In this document: positions 1-8,012 of the stretch, in pieces | Layout of the letters: the number at the start of each line of letters is the position of its first letter | How positions within the stretch are numbered: the first letter of the stretch is position 1 | Origin: Candidatus Binataceae bacterium | GTDB taxonomy: Bacteria > Desulfobacterota > Binatia > Binatales > Binataceae | Length of the DNA: 64,000 nt | Direction of reading: 5' to 3' | Assembly (NCBI GenBank): GCA_035308025.1 | Contig: DATGHL010000004.1 | Span: 66,678 to 130,677 of the forward strand | Notes under the pieces: generated by a model | What the model saw: only the letters and a program-made list of their open reading frames with translations | Told to the model about the DNA's origin: nothing | Database searches by the model: none | Program-made: the position numbers and the translations under genes

Positions 1-1
1 C

Positions 2-592
2 GACGACTTCATCGTGACGCTCAACGAAAGCGCGGTTCCCCGTCTGCGTCTGGCGAATTACTATCAACGCATCCTCAACGACAGCGCGGTCGCGGCGTCA
101 ACCAAGGAATACCTACAGGAGCGCATGCGCTCGGCGCGATGGCTGGTCAAATCAATCTTTCAGCGCCAGCAGACCATTTCAAAGGTCGCGAACTCGATCG
201 TTAAATTTCAGCGCGGCTTTTTCGAGCACGGCATCAGTCAGCTCAGGCCCTTGGTGCTGAAAGATGTCGCGGAAGACATCGAGATGCACGAATCGACCAT
301 CAGCCGCGCGACCGCTAACAAGTACGCGCATACGCCGCAGGGTATTTTTGAACTCAAATTCTTCTTCACCTCCGGCGTGAAGGCCACCGACGGCGACGAC
401 GTCAGCGCCGAAGCCGTGAAGGAAAAGATTCGCGAGCTGGTCGGCGGCGAGGGGCAGGGAAGTCCGCTGTCCGACCAGGCGATCGCGGAGGTGCTGGGCC
501 GCAAAAGCCAGATTAACATCGCGCGCCGCACCGTCGCCAAGTACCGGCAGGCGCTCGGCATCCTGCCCTCGAGCCGTCGCAAACGACTCTGA
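2..592 (+). CDS. rpoN: RNA polymerase sigma-54 factor RpoN, C-terminal part
   Basis: The reading frame is already open at the first base, so this is the 3' end of a longer gene and its N-terminal activator-interaction and core-binding regions lie outside the window. The visible 197 residues cover the end of the core-binding domain, the central HTH region and the C-terminal RpoN box, ARRTVAKYRQ, which contacts the -24 promoter element. Sigma-54 directs transcription that needs AAA+ activators. It is followed after 21 bases by hpf and then by ptsN and rapZ, the classical rpoN cluster, which makes the assignment secure. The stop is followed by a GGGGAGG ribosome site for hpf. Confidence 0.96.
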   Translation, partial: DDFIVTLNESAVPRLRLANYYQRILNDSAVAASTKEYLQERMRSARWLVKSIFQRQQTISKVANSIVKFQRGFFEHGISQLRPLVLKDVAEDIEMHESTISRATANKYAHTPQGIFELKFFFTSGVKATDGDDVSAEAVKEKIRELVGGEGQGSPLSDQAIAEVLGRKSQINIARRTVAKYRQALGILPSSRRKRL

Positions 593-613
593 AATTCTCC
601 GGGGAGGTCAGAG

Positions 614-1051
614 ATGAGAAGCATACCAAGCGAGGGTAAGCGGACACGGGCAGCGACGCGCAAGGCGCGGCGGGTGGAGCGACTGGTCGGCCCGATCATC
701 ACGGTCGAGGTGACGTTCCGTCATATGGAGGCGAGCGCGGCGCTGCGGCTGTATGCCGAGCGCAAGTTTGCGCATGTCGCGAAGCACCTGCAGCGGCCCG
801 CCCATATCCATCTGATTCTCGCGGTGGACAAGTACCGGCAGTTCGGCGAGGCGACGCTGAAATCCGGGCGTCTCGCAGTAACGGCGCAGGAAGAAACCAA
901 GGATCTCTACTCGGTGATCGACCTGCTGACCGCTAAAATTTGCGGCCAACTAGAGAGCCGCGTGGGCCGCAGCAAAAGCCGCAGGACGCGCACGCTCTCG
1001 ACCGGCGAGGTCATGACGCAGGCCGAGGAGCATCGCGCGGCGCGCCGCTGA
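614..1051 (+). CDS. hpf: Ribosome hibernation promoting factor, short type
   Basis: A 145-residue protein of the HPF/RaiA family, which binds the 30S A and P sites and inactivates ribosomes in stationary phase. The conserved fold begins near residue 29 (ITVEVTFRHMEAS) and continues through the helix around LYAERKFAHVAKHL. An extra basic stretch of about 28 residues precedes it; the strong GGGGAGG site six bases before this ATG supports the longer start. The long-type C-terminal dimerisation domain is missing, so this would be a short HPF that probably needs a partner for 100S dimer formation. It sits between rpoN and ptsN, four bases before ptsN. Confidence 0.9.
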   Translation: MRSIPSEGKRTRAATRKARRVERLVGPIITVEVTFRHMEASAALRLYAERKFAHVAKHLQRPAHIHLILAVDKYRQFGEATLKSGRLAVTAQEETKDLYSVIDLLTAKICGQLESRVGRSKSRRTRTLSTGEVMTQAEEHRAARR

Positions 1052-1055
1052 AATT

Positions 1056-1517
1056 ATGAAAATTACCGAAGTCTTGACGCCCGAGATGGTCTTGCCGAGT
1101 CTCAGCGGGCGCGACAAGCCGCATATTCTCAATGAGCTGGCGGCCTGCTTTGTGGCGAAGCGGCGCGAGGTCGACCTGGCGGAGCTCAACGCCGTGTTGA
1201 ACGAGCGCGAGCGACTGGGTTCGACCGCGATCGGCGACGGCATCGCGATCCCCCATGGCAAGGTCCGCGGCGTCAAGCAGATCGTCGGTGTCTTTGGGCG
1301 CGCTGCGGGCGGAGTAGATTTCGACTCGCTCGACGGCAAACCGACGAATCTGTTTTTTCTGCTCGTCGCGCCGGAGGACTCGGCCAGCCTGCACCTCAAA
1401 GCGCTCGCGCGCGTCTCGCGCCTGTTTCGCGACAACGCCTTCCGTGAGCATCTGCTCGGGGCGCGCGACGCTGACGAGATCTACAAGCTGATCGTCGAGG
1501 AAGACGCGAGGTACTAG
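1056..1517 (+). CDS. ptsN: PTS IIA-type nitrogen regulatory protein
   Basis: A 153-residue single-domain EIIA of the mannitol/fructose type. The phosphorylatable histidine is His67 in the motif GIAIPHGKV. EIIA-Ntr proteins accept phosphate from a Npr/HPr-like carrier and act as regulators (potassium transport, nitrogen and phosphate sensing) rather than as sugar transporters. Position inside rpoN-hpf-ptsN-rapZ supports the nitrogen-PTS role. No EI, Npr or HprK gene is in the window. The gap to hpf is only four bases and I see no strong Shine-Dalgarno, so translation is probably coupled. Confidence 0.92.
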   Translation: MKITEVLTPEMVLPSLSGRDKPHILNELAACFVAKRREVDLAELNAVLNERERLGSTAIGDGIAIPHGKVRGVKQIVGVFGRAAGGVDFDSLDGKPTNLFFLLVAPEDSASLHLKALARVSRLFRDNAFREHLLGARDADEIYKLIVEEDARY

Positions 1518-1576
1518 GCGTCGCGTATGACGGATCGGGGGGCTGGGACTGAGAGCGGCGTGAGAGCGCCGGCCTG

Positions 1577-2584
1577 ATGTCGAAGCGCGAGCGCAAGTCC
1601 CGGCACAAGTCCGCGGACAAGGCCCGGGCCAAATCCAAGTCCGCCGCTAAAGTGCGGCCGAAACCCAAGCGCGACGGCGATGCCAGCGGAAAGGCGGCGC
1701 GGGCGGCAGCGAAATCCGCAAAAAAGATCCGCCTGATCATCGTTACCGGCGTGGCCGGCTCGGGCCGCTCGTCGGCGATGCGCGTGCTCGAAGACCTGGG
1801 TTTTTATTGCGTCGACAATCTGCCGGTAGCGCTGGCGCTCAACGTGCTGCGGTTAGCCGCGGCGCACAAGCCGGACACCGATCGGGTGGCGCTAGGGATC
1901 GACCCGCGCGAACGGCTGTTTTTCCCGCAATGGCCCGGGACTTTCGACGAACTCGAGCGCCAGGGCTTCGTCCCGGAGATACTGTTTCTCGACGCCGCCG
2001 ACGAGGTGCTGGCGCGGCGCTATTCCGAGAGCCGCCGGCCGCATCCGCTAGCGGAGAGCGGCCGCAGCATCGGCGACAGCATCGGGCGCGAGCGCCTGGC
2101 GCTGGCCGAGATGCGCGATCGCGCCACCCGCGTAATCGATACAACGGCCACGACCGTGCACGAGCTGCGCGAGATCATCACCGCGTCCGTGATGGGCGAC
2201 CCGCGCGGCGAGCGCATGGCGATAACCCTGATCTCGTTCGGCTACAAGTACGGGAATCCAATGGGACTGGATCTGGTCTTCGACGCGCGCTTCATTCCGA
2301 ACCCGTTTTTCGTTCCTGAGCTACGGGCGCTCGACGGCGCCGACGTGCGCGTGCATGGCCACGTGATGTCTCATCCGGAGGCGCGCCGCTTCCTCACGGA
2401 CGTCGGCAAATTGCTCGAATTTCTGATTCCGCTCTATCGGCGCGAGGGTAAGAGCTATCTTTCGATTGGTATCGGCTGCACGGGCGGGCGTCATCGCTCG
2501 CCGGTAATCGCGCGCGAGCTGCAGACGCGGCTCGCGCACGGCGGGTTCCAAGTTCAGGTCCGCGATCACGACCTCAGCCGCTAG
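1577..2584 (+). CDS. rapZ: RapZ/YvcJ family nucleotide-binding protein
   Basis: A 335-residue protein of the RapZ family, which in enterobacteria is the RNase E adapter for the glmZ small RNA controlling glucosamine-6-phosphate synthesis. The P-loop lies at residues 58-66 (GVAGSGRSS) with Arg in place of the usual Lys, a substitution I recall from actinobacterial members. The next motif, FYCVDNLPV, and the C-terminal SFGYKYG, RFIPNPF and IGCTGGRHRSP motifs are all typical. An unusual Lys/Arg/Ala-rich extension of about 50 residues precedes the core and could bind RNA or may simply be a disordered tail. The stop overlaps the stop region of the convergent GFA gene by 11 bases. Confidence 0.92.
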   Translation: MSKRERKSRHKSADKARAKSKSAAKVRPKPKRDGDASGKAARAAAKSAKKIRLIIVTGVAGSGRSSAMRVLEDLGFYCVDNLPVALALNVLRLAAAHKPDTDRVALGIDPRERLFFPQWPGTFDELERQGFVPEILFLDAADEVLARRYSESRRPHPLAESGRSIGDSIGRERLALAEMRDRATRVIDTTATTVHELREIITASVMGDPRGERMAITLISFGYKYGNPMGLDLVFDARFIPNPFFVPELRALDGADVRVHGHVMSHPEARRFLTDVGKLLEFLIPLYRREGKSYLSIGIGCTGGRHRSPVIARELQTRLAHGGFQVQVRDHDLSR

Positions 2585-3107
2585 GCGCCGTCGCCGCTGC
2601 GCGGACTATTCTGCGCGGTTTTTGACGCAGTCGCGCGAGACTTTCGGCAGACCAGACTTTGGCGATCGGATAAAAAGCGTTAAACGCCGGAGCGTCGGTC
2701 GGCAGCCTGACCCATGGCAGCTTGCTGCGCGTAAAGATGTGGACGTCGGGCGTGACCGCGCGCGGATCGTCCAGGGTGCCGGCGCGGACGAACAGGAAAT
2801 CACCCGGCGCGCCGGAATAGACGCTCCAGAGATAAACCCCGCAATCTCGGCAAAAGAACACCTCATGAGGTTTGCCCGTGCCGCCCGCCAGCTTGAACGA
2901 TTTAAGCTTTGCGTCGGCGCCTTCGACGAACTTTCGCTCCATCCAGAGATTGATCACGAACGCGCTGCCGGTAAGACGTTGGCAATCGCGGCAGTGGCAG
3001 GCATGAACAATTAGTGGCGCGGCGGTCAGCGTGTAGCGAATCGCTTCACAGGCGCAGCCGCCGGTTAATTGTTTGGTTGATTTGCGTGCTTTCGTCGGAC
3101 TGCTCAT
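2574..3107 (-). CDS. GFA/CENP-V family zinc protein
   Basis: A 177-residue protein of the family named after glutathione-dependent formaldehyde-activating enzyme. The zinc-binding cysteines are visible: GCACE near the N-terminus, HACHCRDCQRLTGSAF, and FFCRDCGVYLWS. Members bind zinc in a beta-tent fold; only a few have shown glutathione-formaldehyde adduct chemistry, so a specific reaction cannot be assigned. The start was chosen at the ATG preceded by a GGAG five bases upstream; an ATG 19 codons further upstream has no such site. The gene converges on and slightly overlaps rapZ. Confidence 0.82.
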   Translation of the reverse strand: MSSPTKARKSTKQLTGGCACEAIRYTLTAAPLIVHACHCRDCQRLTGSAFVINLWMERKFVEGADAKLKSFKLAGGTGKPHEVFFCRDCGVYLWSVYSGAPGDFLFVRAGTLDDPRAVTPDVHIFTRSKLPWVRLPTDAPAFNAFYPIAKVWSAESLARLRQKPRRIVRAAATAPSG

Positions 3108-3221
3108 AGGGCTCCGAAAGAGAAGTTGCTCAGCGCCGATGCTCGAATCGACAAAGTTTGCCAAAACTGCTCGGTCTTTTTCAATCAGAATAGTTGAGAC
3201 GCCTTCTTGATTGCGCGCTCG

Positions 3222-4133
3222 TCACGGACGGCGGTAGGGCTCGCCGAGGGCGCCGGGCGCGCGCGCCTGTCCGCCGACCACCGCGAGCACCAGCAGGGTT
3301 AACAGATACGGCGTGGCGAGAAAGCACTGATAGGGAATAGCAGTGCCCGCGGCCTGCAAGGTGAACTGCATCGCGATCGCGGCACCGAACAGGAGGGAAG
3401 CGGCGGCGACCCCCCAGGCGCGCCAGCGGCCGACAATGACCACCGACAGGGCGACGAAACCGCGGCCATTGGAAATCCCCTCGACGAAGGTGTTGGCGTA
3501 GGCGAGCGTCAGATAGGCGCCGCCGAGCCCGGCCAGCGCGCCCGCAATCAGGATCATCGTCCAGCGCAGACGGAAAACCCGCAGCCCCAGAGCATCGGCC
3601 GCTTCGGGCCGCTCACCGACGGCGCGGATACGGAGTCCATAGCGGGTGCGGCGCAGACCGTAACCGAGGATGGGGACGAGCGCGAAGGCCAGATAACCCA
3701 GTGGGTTCTGATCGAACAGCGGCCGGCCGATCAACGGGAGACGAGCGAGCGGTCCGAGCGCGAGCGGCCCCAGCGCGTGGACCGTGACGGCTTGACCGGT
3801 CACGCCGAAGATTCGCCGATAGGCCACGCCGGTCAACCCGAGCGCGAAAATATCCAGCGCGGTGCCTGCGACGACCTGATTGACCGCCAGATTGACGACG
3901 AGGATCGCAAGGATCGCGTTGAGCGCCACGCCAGCCGCGACCGCACCAAGCATCCCGATGATAATGCTCCCGCTGAACCAGGCGGCGGCGAAGCCGAAGA
4001 ACGCCCCGCTCAACATCGCGCCCTCGATCCCGACGTTGAGTACTCCGCTGTTCTCGACCAGCAGCTCGCCGAGCGCGGCGAGCAGAATCGGCGTCGTCAT
4101 CGCGACGGTGGAAGCAAGGAAACTTTCAAACAT
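3222..4133 (-). CDS. ABC transporter permease, nucleoside type (BMP family)
   Basis: A 303-residue polytopic membrane protein of the branched-chain/sugar-type permease superfamily (BPD_transp_2), closest to the NupQ/YufQ half of nucleoside importers. The N-terminal PILLAALGELLVENSGVLNVGIEGAM is the hallmark of this subfamily. Its start overlaps the end of the partner permease gene by eight bases. The system imports nucleosides or related compounds in characterised relatives. The substrate here is unknown because the lipoprotein that determines it is not present nearby. Confidence 0.9.
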   Translation of the reverse strand: MFESFLASTVAMTTPILLAALGELLVENSGVLNVGIEGAMLSGAFFGFAAAWFSGSIIIGMLGAVAAGVALNAILAILVVNLAVNQVVAGTALDIFALGLTGVAYRRIFGVTGQAVTVHALGPLALGPLARLPLIGRPLFDQNPLGYLAFALVPILGYGLRRTRYGLRIRAVGERPEAADALGLRVFRLRWTMILIAGALAGLGGAYLTLAYANTFVEGISNGRGFVALSVVIVGRWRAWGVAAASLLFGAAIAMQFTLQAAGTAIPYQCFLATPYLLTLLVLAVVGGQARAPGALGEPYRRP

Positions 4134-5202
4134 TGAGAATTTCCCCGCAGGATTCGCCTTCCGGCCCTCGGCTCGCCGATCCCGCGTCGTAGTCTTGGCG
4201 GCCCAGCCCGAGACGATCGAAAGCGAGCAACAGGATAATCACCAGCGCCTGAATCACCTGCACCAGCACGGGCGAGACTCCGGCGGTGCGCTGCATCGAT
4301 TGCGCGCCGTTATCGAGCGCGCCGAAAAAGATTGCCGAGGGGATAATCGCGAGCGGATTGAGCTGCGCGACCAGCGCGACCGCGATCGCTTCGTAACCCC
4401 ATCCGGGCGACAACGATTCGTATAGCCGATCGGTGACCGCGGCGACGTGGACTGCGCCACCGAGGCCCGCGAGCGCACCGCTCAAGGTCAGCGTCATGAT
4501 CGTCAGACGCTTCGCGGAAATTCCGAACCAGGCGGCGGCGCGGCGATTGCGGCCCAGCGCACGCAATTCAAAACCCATTGCGGTGTGAAACAAAAAGACG
4601 TAACAGGCGACTGCGAGTAAAACCGCGAGCAGCATCCCGAGATTGAGACGGCTTGGCGGGAGGAAATGATGGAGTTCGGCGCTCGCCGCGATTGGGGCGC
4701 TCTCGGGAAAAGCACCCGACGCTTCCATCAAGGGTCCGTGGACCGCCCAGCTCAGAAGTTGCGCTGCGGTAAAATTCAGCATGATCGTGCTGATCACTTC
4801 GTTGACGTCGCGGCGCGCGCGGAGCCAGCCGGCGAAGGCGCCCCAGAGCGCGCCGCCCAGCGCGCCCGCCAGCAACATCACAAGGATCGCCGCCGGATGC
4901 GGCCATCCGCCGAGTCGTGGTCCGCAGGCGCCGGCGGCTAGGGCGCCAACGATCAACTGGCCGTCGGCACCGATATTCCAGAGTGCGCCCTCGAAGGCGA
5001 TCGCGACGGCGAGCGCGCAGTAGAGCAGTGGAGTCGCTTTGACCAGCGTGTCGACGCAAGCCAGCCTGTTACCGAATGCGCCATCGGCGAGCGCCGCAAG
5101 GACCATCGCGGGCGCAGCGCCGAGCGCGATCAGCACCAGCGTCACCAGGAGTCCGGCGAGGATGATCGCGGCGAGCGGAGCCGCGAGCGCGCCAAGTTTC
5201 AT
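4126..5202 (-). CDS. ABC transporter permease, nucleoside type (BMP family)
   Basis: A 358-residue membrane protein corresponding to the NupP/YufP half of the same importer. It has an N-terminal membrane segment and the subfamily motif FEGALWNIGADGQLIVGALA, plus multiple hydrophobic helices to the C-terminus. Its first codon overlaps the stop codon of the ATPase gene in an ATGA arrangement, so the two are translationally coupled. Together with the neighbouring permease it should form the heterodimeric membrane channel. Confidence 0.9.
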   Translation of the reverse strand: MKLGALAAPLAAIILAGLLVTLVLIALGAAPAMVLAALADGAFGNRLACVDTLVKATPLLYCALAVAIAFEGALWNIGADGQLIVGALAAGACGPRLGGWPHPAAILVMLLAGALGGALWGAFAGWLRARRDVNEVISTIMLNFTAAQLLSWAVHGPLMEASGAFPESAPIAASAELHHFLPPSRLNLGMLLAVLLAVACYVFLFHTAMGFELRALGRNRRAAAWFGISAKRLTIMTLTLSGALAGLGGAVHVAAVTDRLYESLSPGWGYEAIAVALVAQLNPLAIIPSAIFFGALDNGAQSMQRTAGVSPVLVQVIQALVIILLLAFDRLGLGRQDYDAGSASRGPEGESCGEILNV

Positions 5203-6665
5203 GCGGCCGCGCCCGACATCAGCAGGCCGAGCTGTTCGGGATTGCGATCACTTGCGCCAACCTCGACCAGGCGGCCGCGGCTGATCACCCAGAGGCGTCC
5301 GCACAGCGCCAGCAACTCGTCGAGGTCGCTCGAGAGCAGGAGTACCGCGCCGCCCGCCGCCGCGTACTCGCGCAGCCGCCGATGAACTTCGGCAGTGGCG
5401 CGCAAATCGAGTCCGCGCGAGATGTCATGCGCGACGATCACCTGCGAGGCGCAGGCGAGCGCGCGCGCAACCATCAGGCGCTGGCGGTTGCCGCCCGAGA
5501 GCGTGGCGGCGGGCGCCGCTGGGCTCGGCGCGCGGATCGCAAAGCGCTCCAGGAGGGCAGCGCAAAAGCGGATCGCGGCTCGCCGGCGCAGAAGTCCCAT
5601 CGCAAGAGTGAAGCGCCGACGCAACACGCGCGCGAGCAGCAGATTTTCCCACAGCGGCATCTCGAGGATCAGACCGTCGATGTCGCGGTTACGCGGGATC
5701 ACCGCGACCGCACCCTCGCCCGCTTGGCGCAGCTTTCCCGCGCTGGGCGCGATCACGCCGGCGAGCAGCTCGGTGAGATCGTCCTGACCGTTGCCGTCAA
5801 CGCCCGCGATGCCGACGATCTCACCCGCCGCGAGTGAGAGAGAGAGAGCGTCGAGGACGCGGCGGCCGTCGCGCTGGCAGACGATATTTTCGAGCGCCAG
5901 CACAACCGTGTGCGCTTCGGAGCGCACCGGCGCGATAAGGCTCGGCGTCGTGAGTTCGCCGACCATCAGGCGAGCAAGCTCGGTGGCGCTGGTCTCCGTG
6001 GGGGTTCTTTCGGCGACTTTTACGCCGGCGCGAAGCACCGTGAAACGGTCGGAGACAGCGAGCGCCTCGCCGAGCTTGTGGGTCACAATAATCACAGCCC
6101 GGCGGTCGGTGCGCAGCCGGCGCAGCATCGCGAGGAAGGCGACAAGTTCAGCCGGGGCAAGGACGCTGGTCGGCTCGTCGAGAATCAGCACGCGTGGACG
6201 AAAATTAAGCGCGCGGACGATCTCGAGACGAATCCGCGCGGCGATCGAGAGTTCGGCAATCAATGCACCGGCAGCGGGCAGACCGAAGCCGAGTTCGCGC
6301 GCGATCCGGCTCGCGCCCGCGGCGACGTCAATCAGATCGAGTCGCAGGCCCGATCGGCTTGCGCCGCCGAACGCCAGATTCTCCTCCCACGACATGCCCT
6401 CGAAGAGCATCGGCGATTGAAACACCGCGGCGACGCCGGCGCGCAACATCGCCGCCGGCGTACGCTCACGGAGCGCGACGCCATCGAGCTCGATCGCGCC
6501 GCCATCGGCATCAAGGCGTCCGGCGAGGATATTAACGAGAGTGCTCTTGCCGGCGCCGTTCTCGCCGATCAGGGCGTGAATCTCGCCGCCGTGCGCAATA
6601 AAGTCAACCCCGTCGAGAGCGAGCGTGCGCCCGAAACGTTTGCGGATGCCAACGGCGCGAATCAA
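5199..6665 (-). CDS. ABC transporter ATP-binding protein with two ATPase domains
   Basis: A 488-residue double-ABC protein of the NupO/YufO and RbsA type that energises the two adjacent permeases. Domain 1 has an intact P-loop at residues 34-42 (GENGAGKST) and Walker B ILDEPTS near 161-167, but its signature is degenerate (LSIAARIRLEI, about 139-149). Domain 2 has the opposite pattern: a degenerate P-loop near 288-296 (GVDGNGQDD, no Lys) and an intact LSGGN signature. In the closed dimer the intact P-loop and the intact signature would form one active site, as is usual for this class. The start codon overlaps the stop of the tRNA nucleotidyltransferase gene. Confidence 0.93.
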   Translation of the reverse strand: MIRAVGIRKRFGRTLALDGVDFIAHGGEIHALIGENGAGKSTLVNILAGRLDADGGAIELDGVALRERTPAAMLRAGVAAVFQSPMLFEGMSWEENLAFGGASRSGLRLDLIDVAAGASRIARELGFGLPAAGALIAELSIAARIRLEIVRALNFRPRVLILDEPTSVLAPAELVAFLAMLRRLRTDRRAVIIVTHKLGEALAVSDRFTVLRAGVKVAERTPTETSATELARLMVGELTTPSLIAPVRSEAHTVVLALENIVCQRDGRRVLDALSLSLAAGEIVGIAGVDGNGQDDLTELLAGVIAPSAGKLRQAGEGAVAVIPRNRDIDGLILEMPLWENLLLARVLRRRFTLAMGLLRRRAAIRFCAALLERFAIRAPSPAAPAATLSGGNRQRLMVARALACASQVIVAHDISRGLDLRATAEVHRRLREYAAAGGAVLLLSSDLDELLALCGRLWVISRGRLVEVGASDRNPEQLGLLMSGAAA

Positions 6666-7999
6666 CGTTCGGCGTCGCTGCGCGGCGCGTGATGCTCGCG
6701 CACGAAGCGGAGGGCTTCTTCCGGCGTGGTCAGGGCGCCGTCCAGATGGAGGTCCTCGACCTGCCGGAGGATTTGTTTGAAGTCCGGCCCCGGAATCAAA
6801 CCGAGCGCGATTAGATCGTCACCGCCAATCAGCGGGCGCGGACGAATCTCCTCGACGCTCATGCGCGCGCGGGCGTTCCGACAAAAGTGGTAGAAGCCGA
6901 GATTAGAACTCGAGGCGAGGGTGTCGAGGCGCGAGAGTTCGAGCAGCTCGTCGAAGCCGTCTTCGGCAAGCATCCGCTTGAGCGTCGCCGGCCGCATCCG
7001 CGGCGCCATGCACATCCGCAGATGATCGCGCACGAGGTAGGCAACTCGCTCCTGCACCGCGCGCGGACGCTTGAGCCGCCGTAGGATTTCGCGCGCGACC
7101 TCCGCGCCCTGCTCGGTATGGCCGTAGTAGGTCATCTTGCCGTCTGCGGCGACCGCGAGACATTGAGGCTTCGTGATATCGTGGAGCAGCGCGGCGAAGG
7201 AAAGGGTCTCAGCGCAGCCCGCTTCGAGCATCGAGAGCATCAGGCGGGTATGACGGTAAACGTCGCCCTCCGGATGGAAATTCGGCGGTTGCGGGCAGTC
7301 AGCGAGCGGGAGCACCTCGGGCAGCACCACCGCCGCGAGACCGCTTTCAACCAGCAGATCAAGGCCGCGCGCCGCGTCGCCCTCGGTCATGATTCTAACC
7401 AGCTCGTCGCCGATCCGCTCGGCGGCGATGCGCTCAACGGACGGCGCGTGCTGCCGCATCGCGTCCCAGGTTTCTGTTGCTATCGCGAAGTCCAGGCGCG
7501 CAGCGAAGCGCACCGCGCGCAGGATCCGCAAATGGTCCTCCTCGAAGCGTTCGGCAGGATTCCCAATCGCGCGGATCACGCCGCGGCGCAAGTCGCGACG
7601 GCCGCCGACCAGATCGATCACGCGATCGGCGGCGGGATCGTAGTACATCCCGCCGATCGTGAAGTCGCGGCGGCGGGCATCTTCCTCGAGCGTGCCGAAG
7701 CGCACCGCGGAGGGGCGGCGGCCGTCGTGATACTCGGCGTCGGCGCGAAAGGTGGCGACTTCAAAATGATCGTCGCCGATCACAACCACGATAACGCCGA
7801 AGCGCGAGCCCACTGCGACAGTGTTGTCGAACAAACCCTCGACCACCTCGGGACGCGCATCGGTCGCGATGTCGTAATCCTTGGCGGCAACACCGAGTAT
7901 CCGATCGCGCACACAGCCGCCGGCGAAATAGCCGGCAAAGCCTCCGCGGCGCAGGCGATCGATAATCGAGAGCGCCTGCTTTTCCCTCGCGTGGTCCAT
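6662..7999 (-). CDS. CCA tRNA nucleotidyltransferase / poly(A) polymerase family with HD domain
   Basis: A 445-residue class II nucleotidyltransferase. The head domain shows FAGGCVRDRILG and the catalytic DYD (Asp41 and Asp43), followed by the RRDFTIGGMYYDP motif typical of CCA-adding enzymes. The C-terminal half carries an HD-type metal site (LLHDITKP, then GHTEQG). CCA enzymes repair or complete the tRNA 3' end. The tRNA-Val in this window already encodes CCA, so repair is the likely role. The ATG 13 bases after the preceding gene fits the family N-terminus; an earlier in-frame start would overlap that gene by 41 bases. A second family member (pcnB) lies at 52.4 kb. Confidence 0.87.
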   Translation of the reverse strand: MDHAREKQALSIIDRLRRGGFAGYFAGGCVRDRILGVAAKDYDIATDARPEVVEGLFDNTVAVGSRFGVIVVVIGDDHFEVATFRADAEYHDGRRPSAVRFGTLEEDARRRDFTIGGMYYDPAADRVIDLVGGRRDLRRGVIRAIGNPAERFEEDHLRILRAVRFAARLDFAIATETWDAMRQHAPSVERIAAERIGDELVRIMTEGDAARGLDLLVESGLAAVVLPEVLPLADCPQPPNFHPEGDVYRHTRLMLSMLEAGCAETLSFAALLHDITKPQCLAVAADGKMTYYGHTEQGAEVAREILRRLKRPRAVQERVAYLVRDHLRMCMAPRMRPATLKRMLAEDGFDELLELSRLDTLASSSNLGFYHFCRNARARMSVEEIRPRPLIGGDDLIALGLIPGPDFKQILRQVEDLHLDGALTTPEEALRFVREHHAPRSDAER

Positions 8000-8012
8000 C
8001 ACAGGCAGGAAT

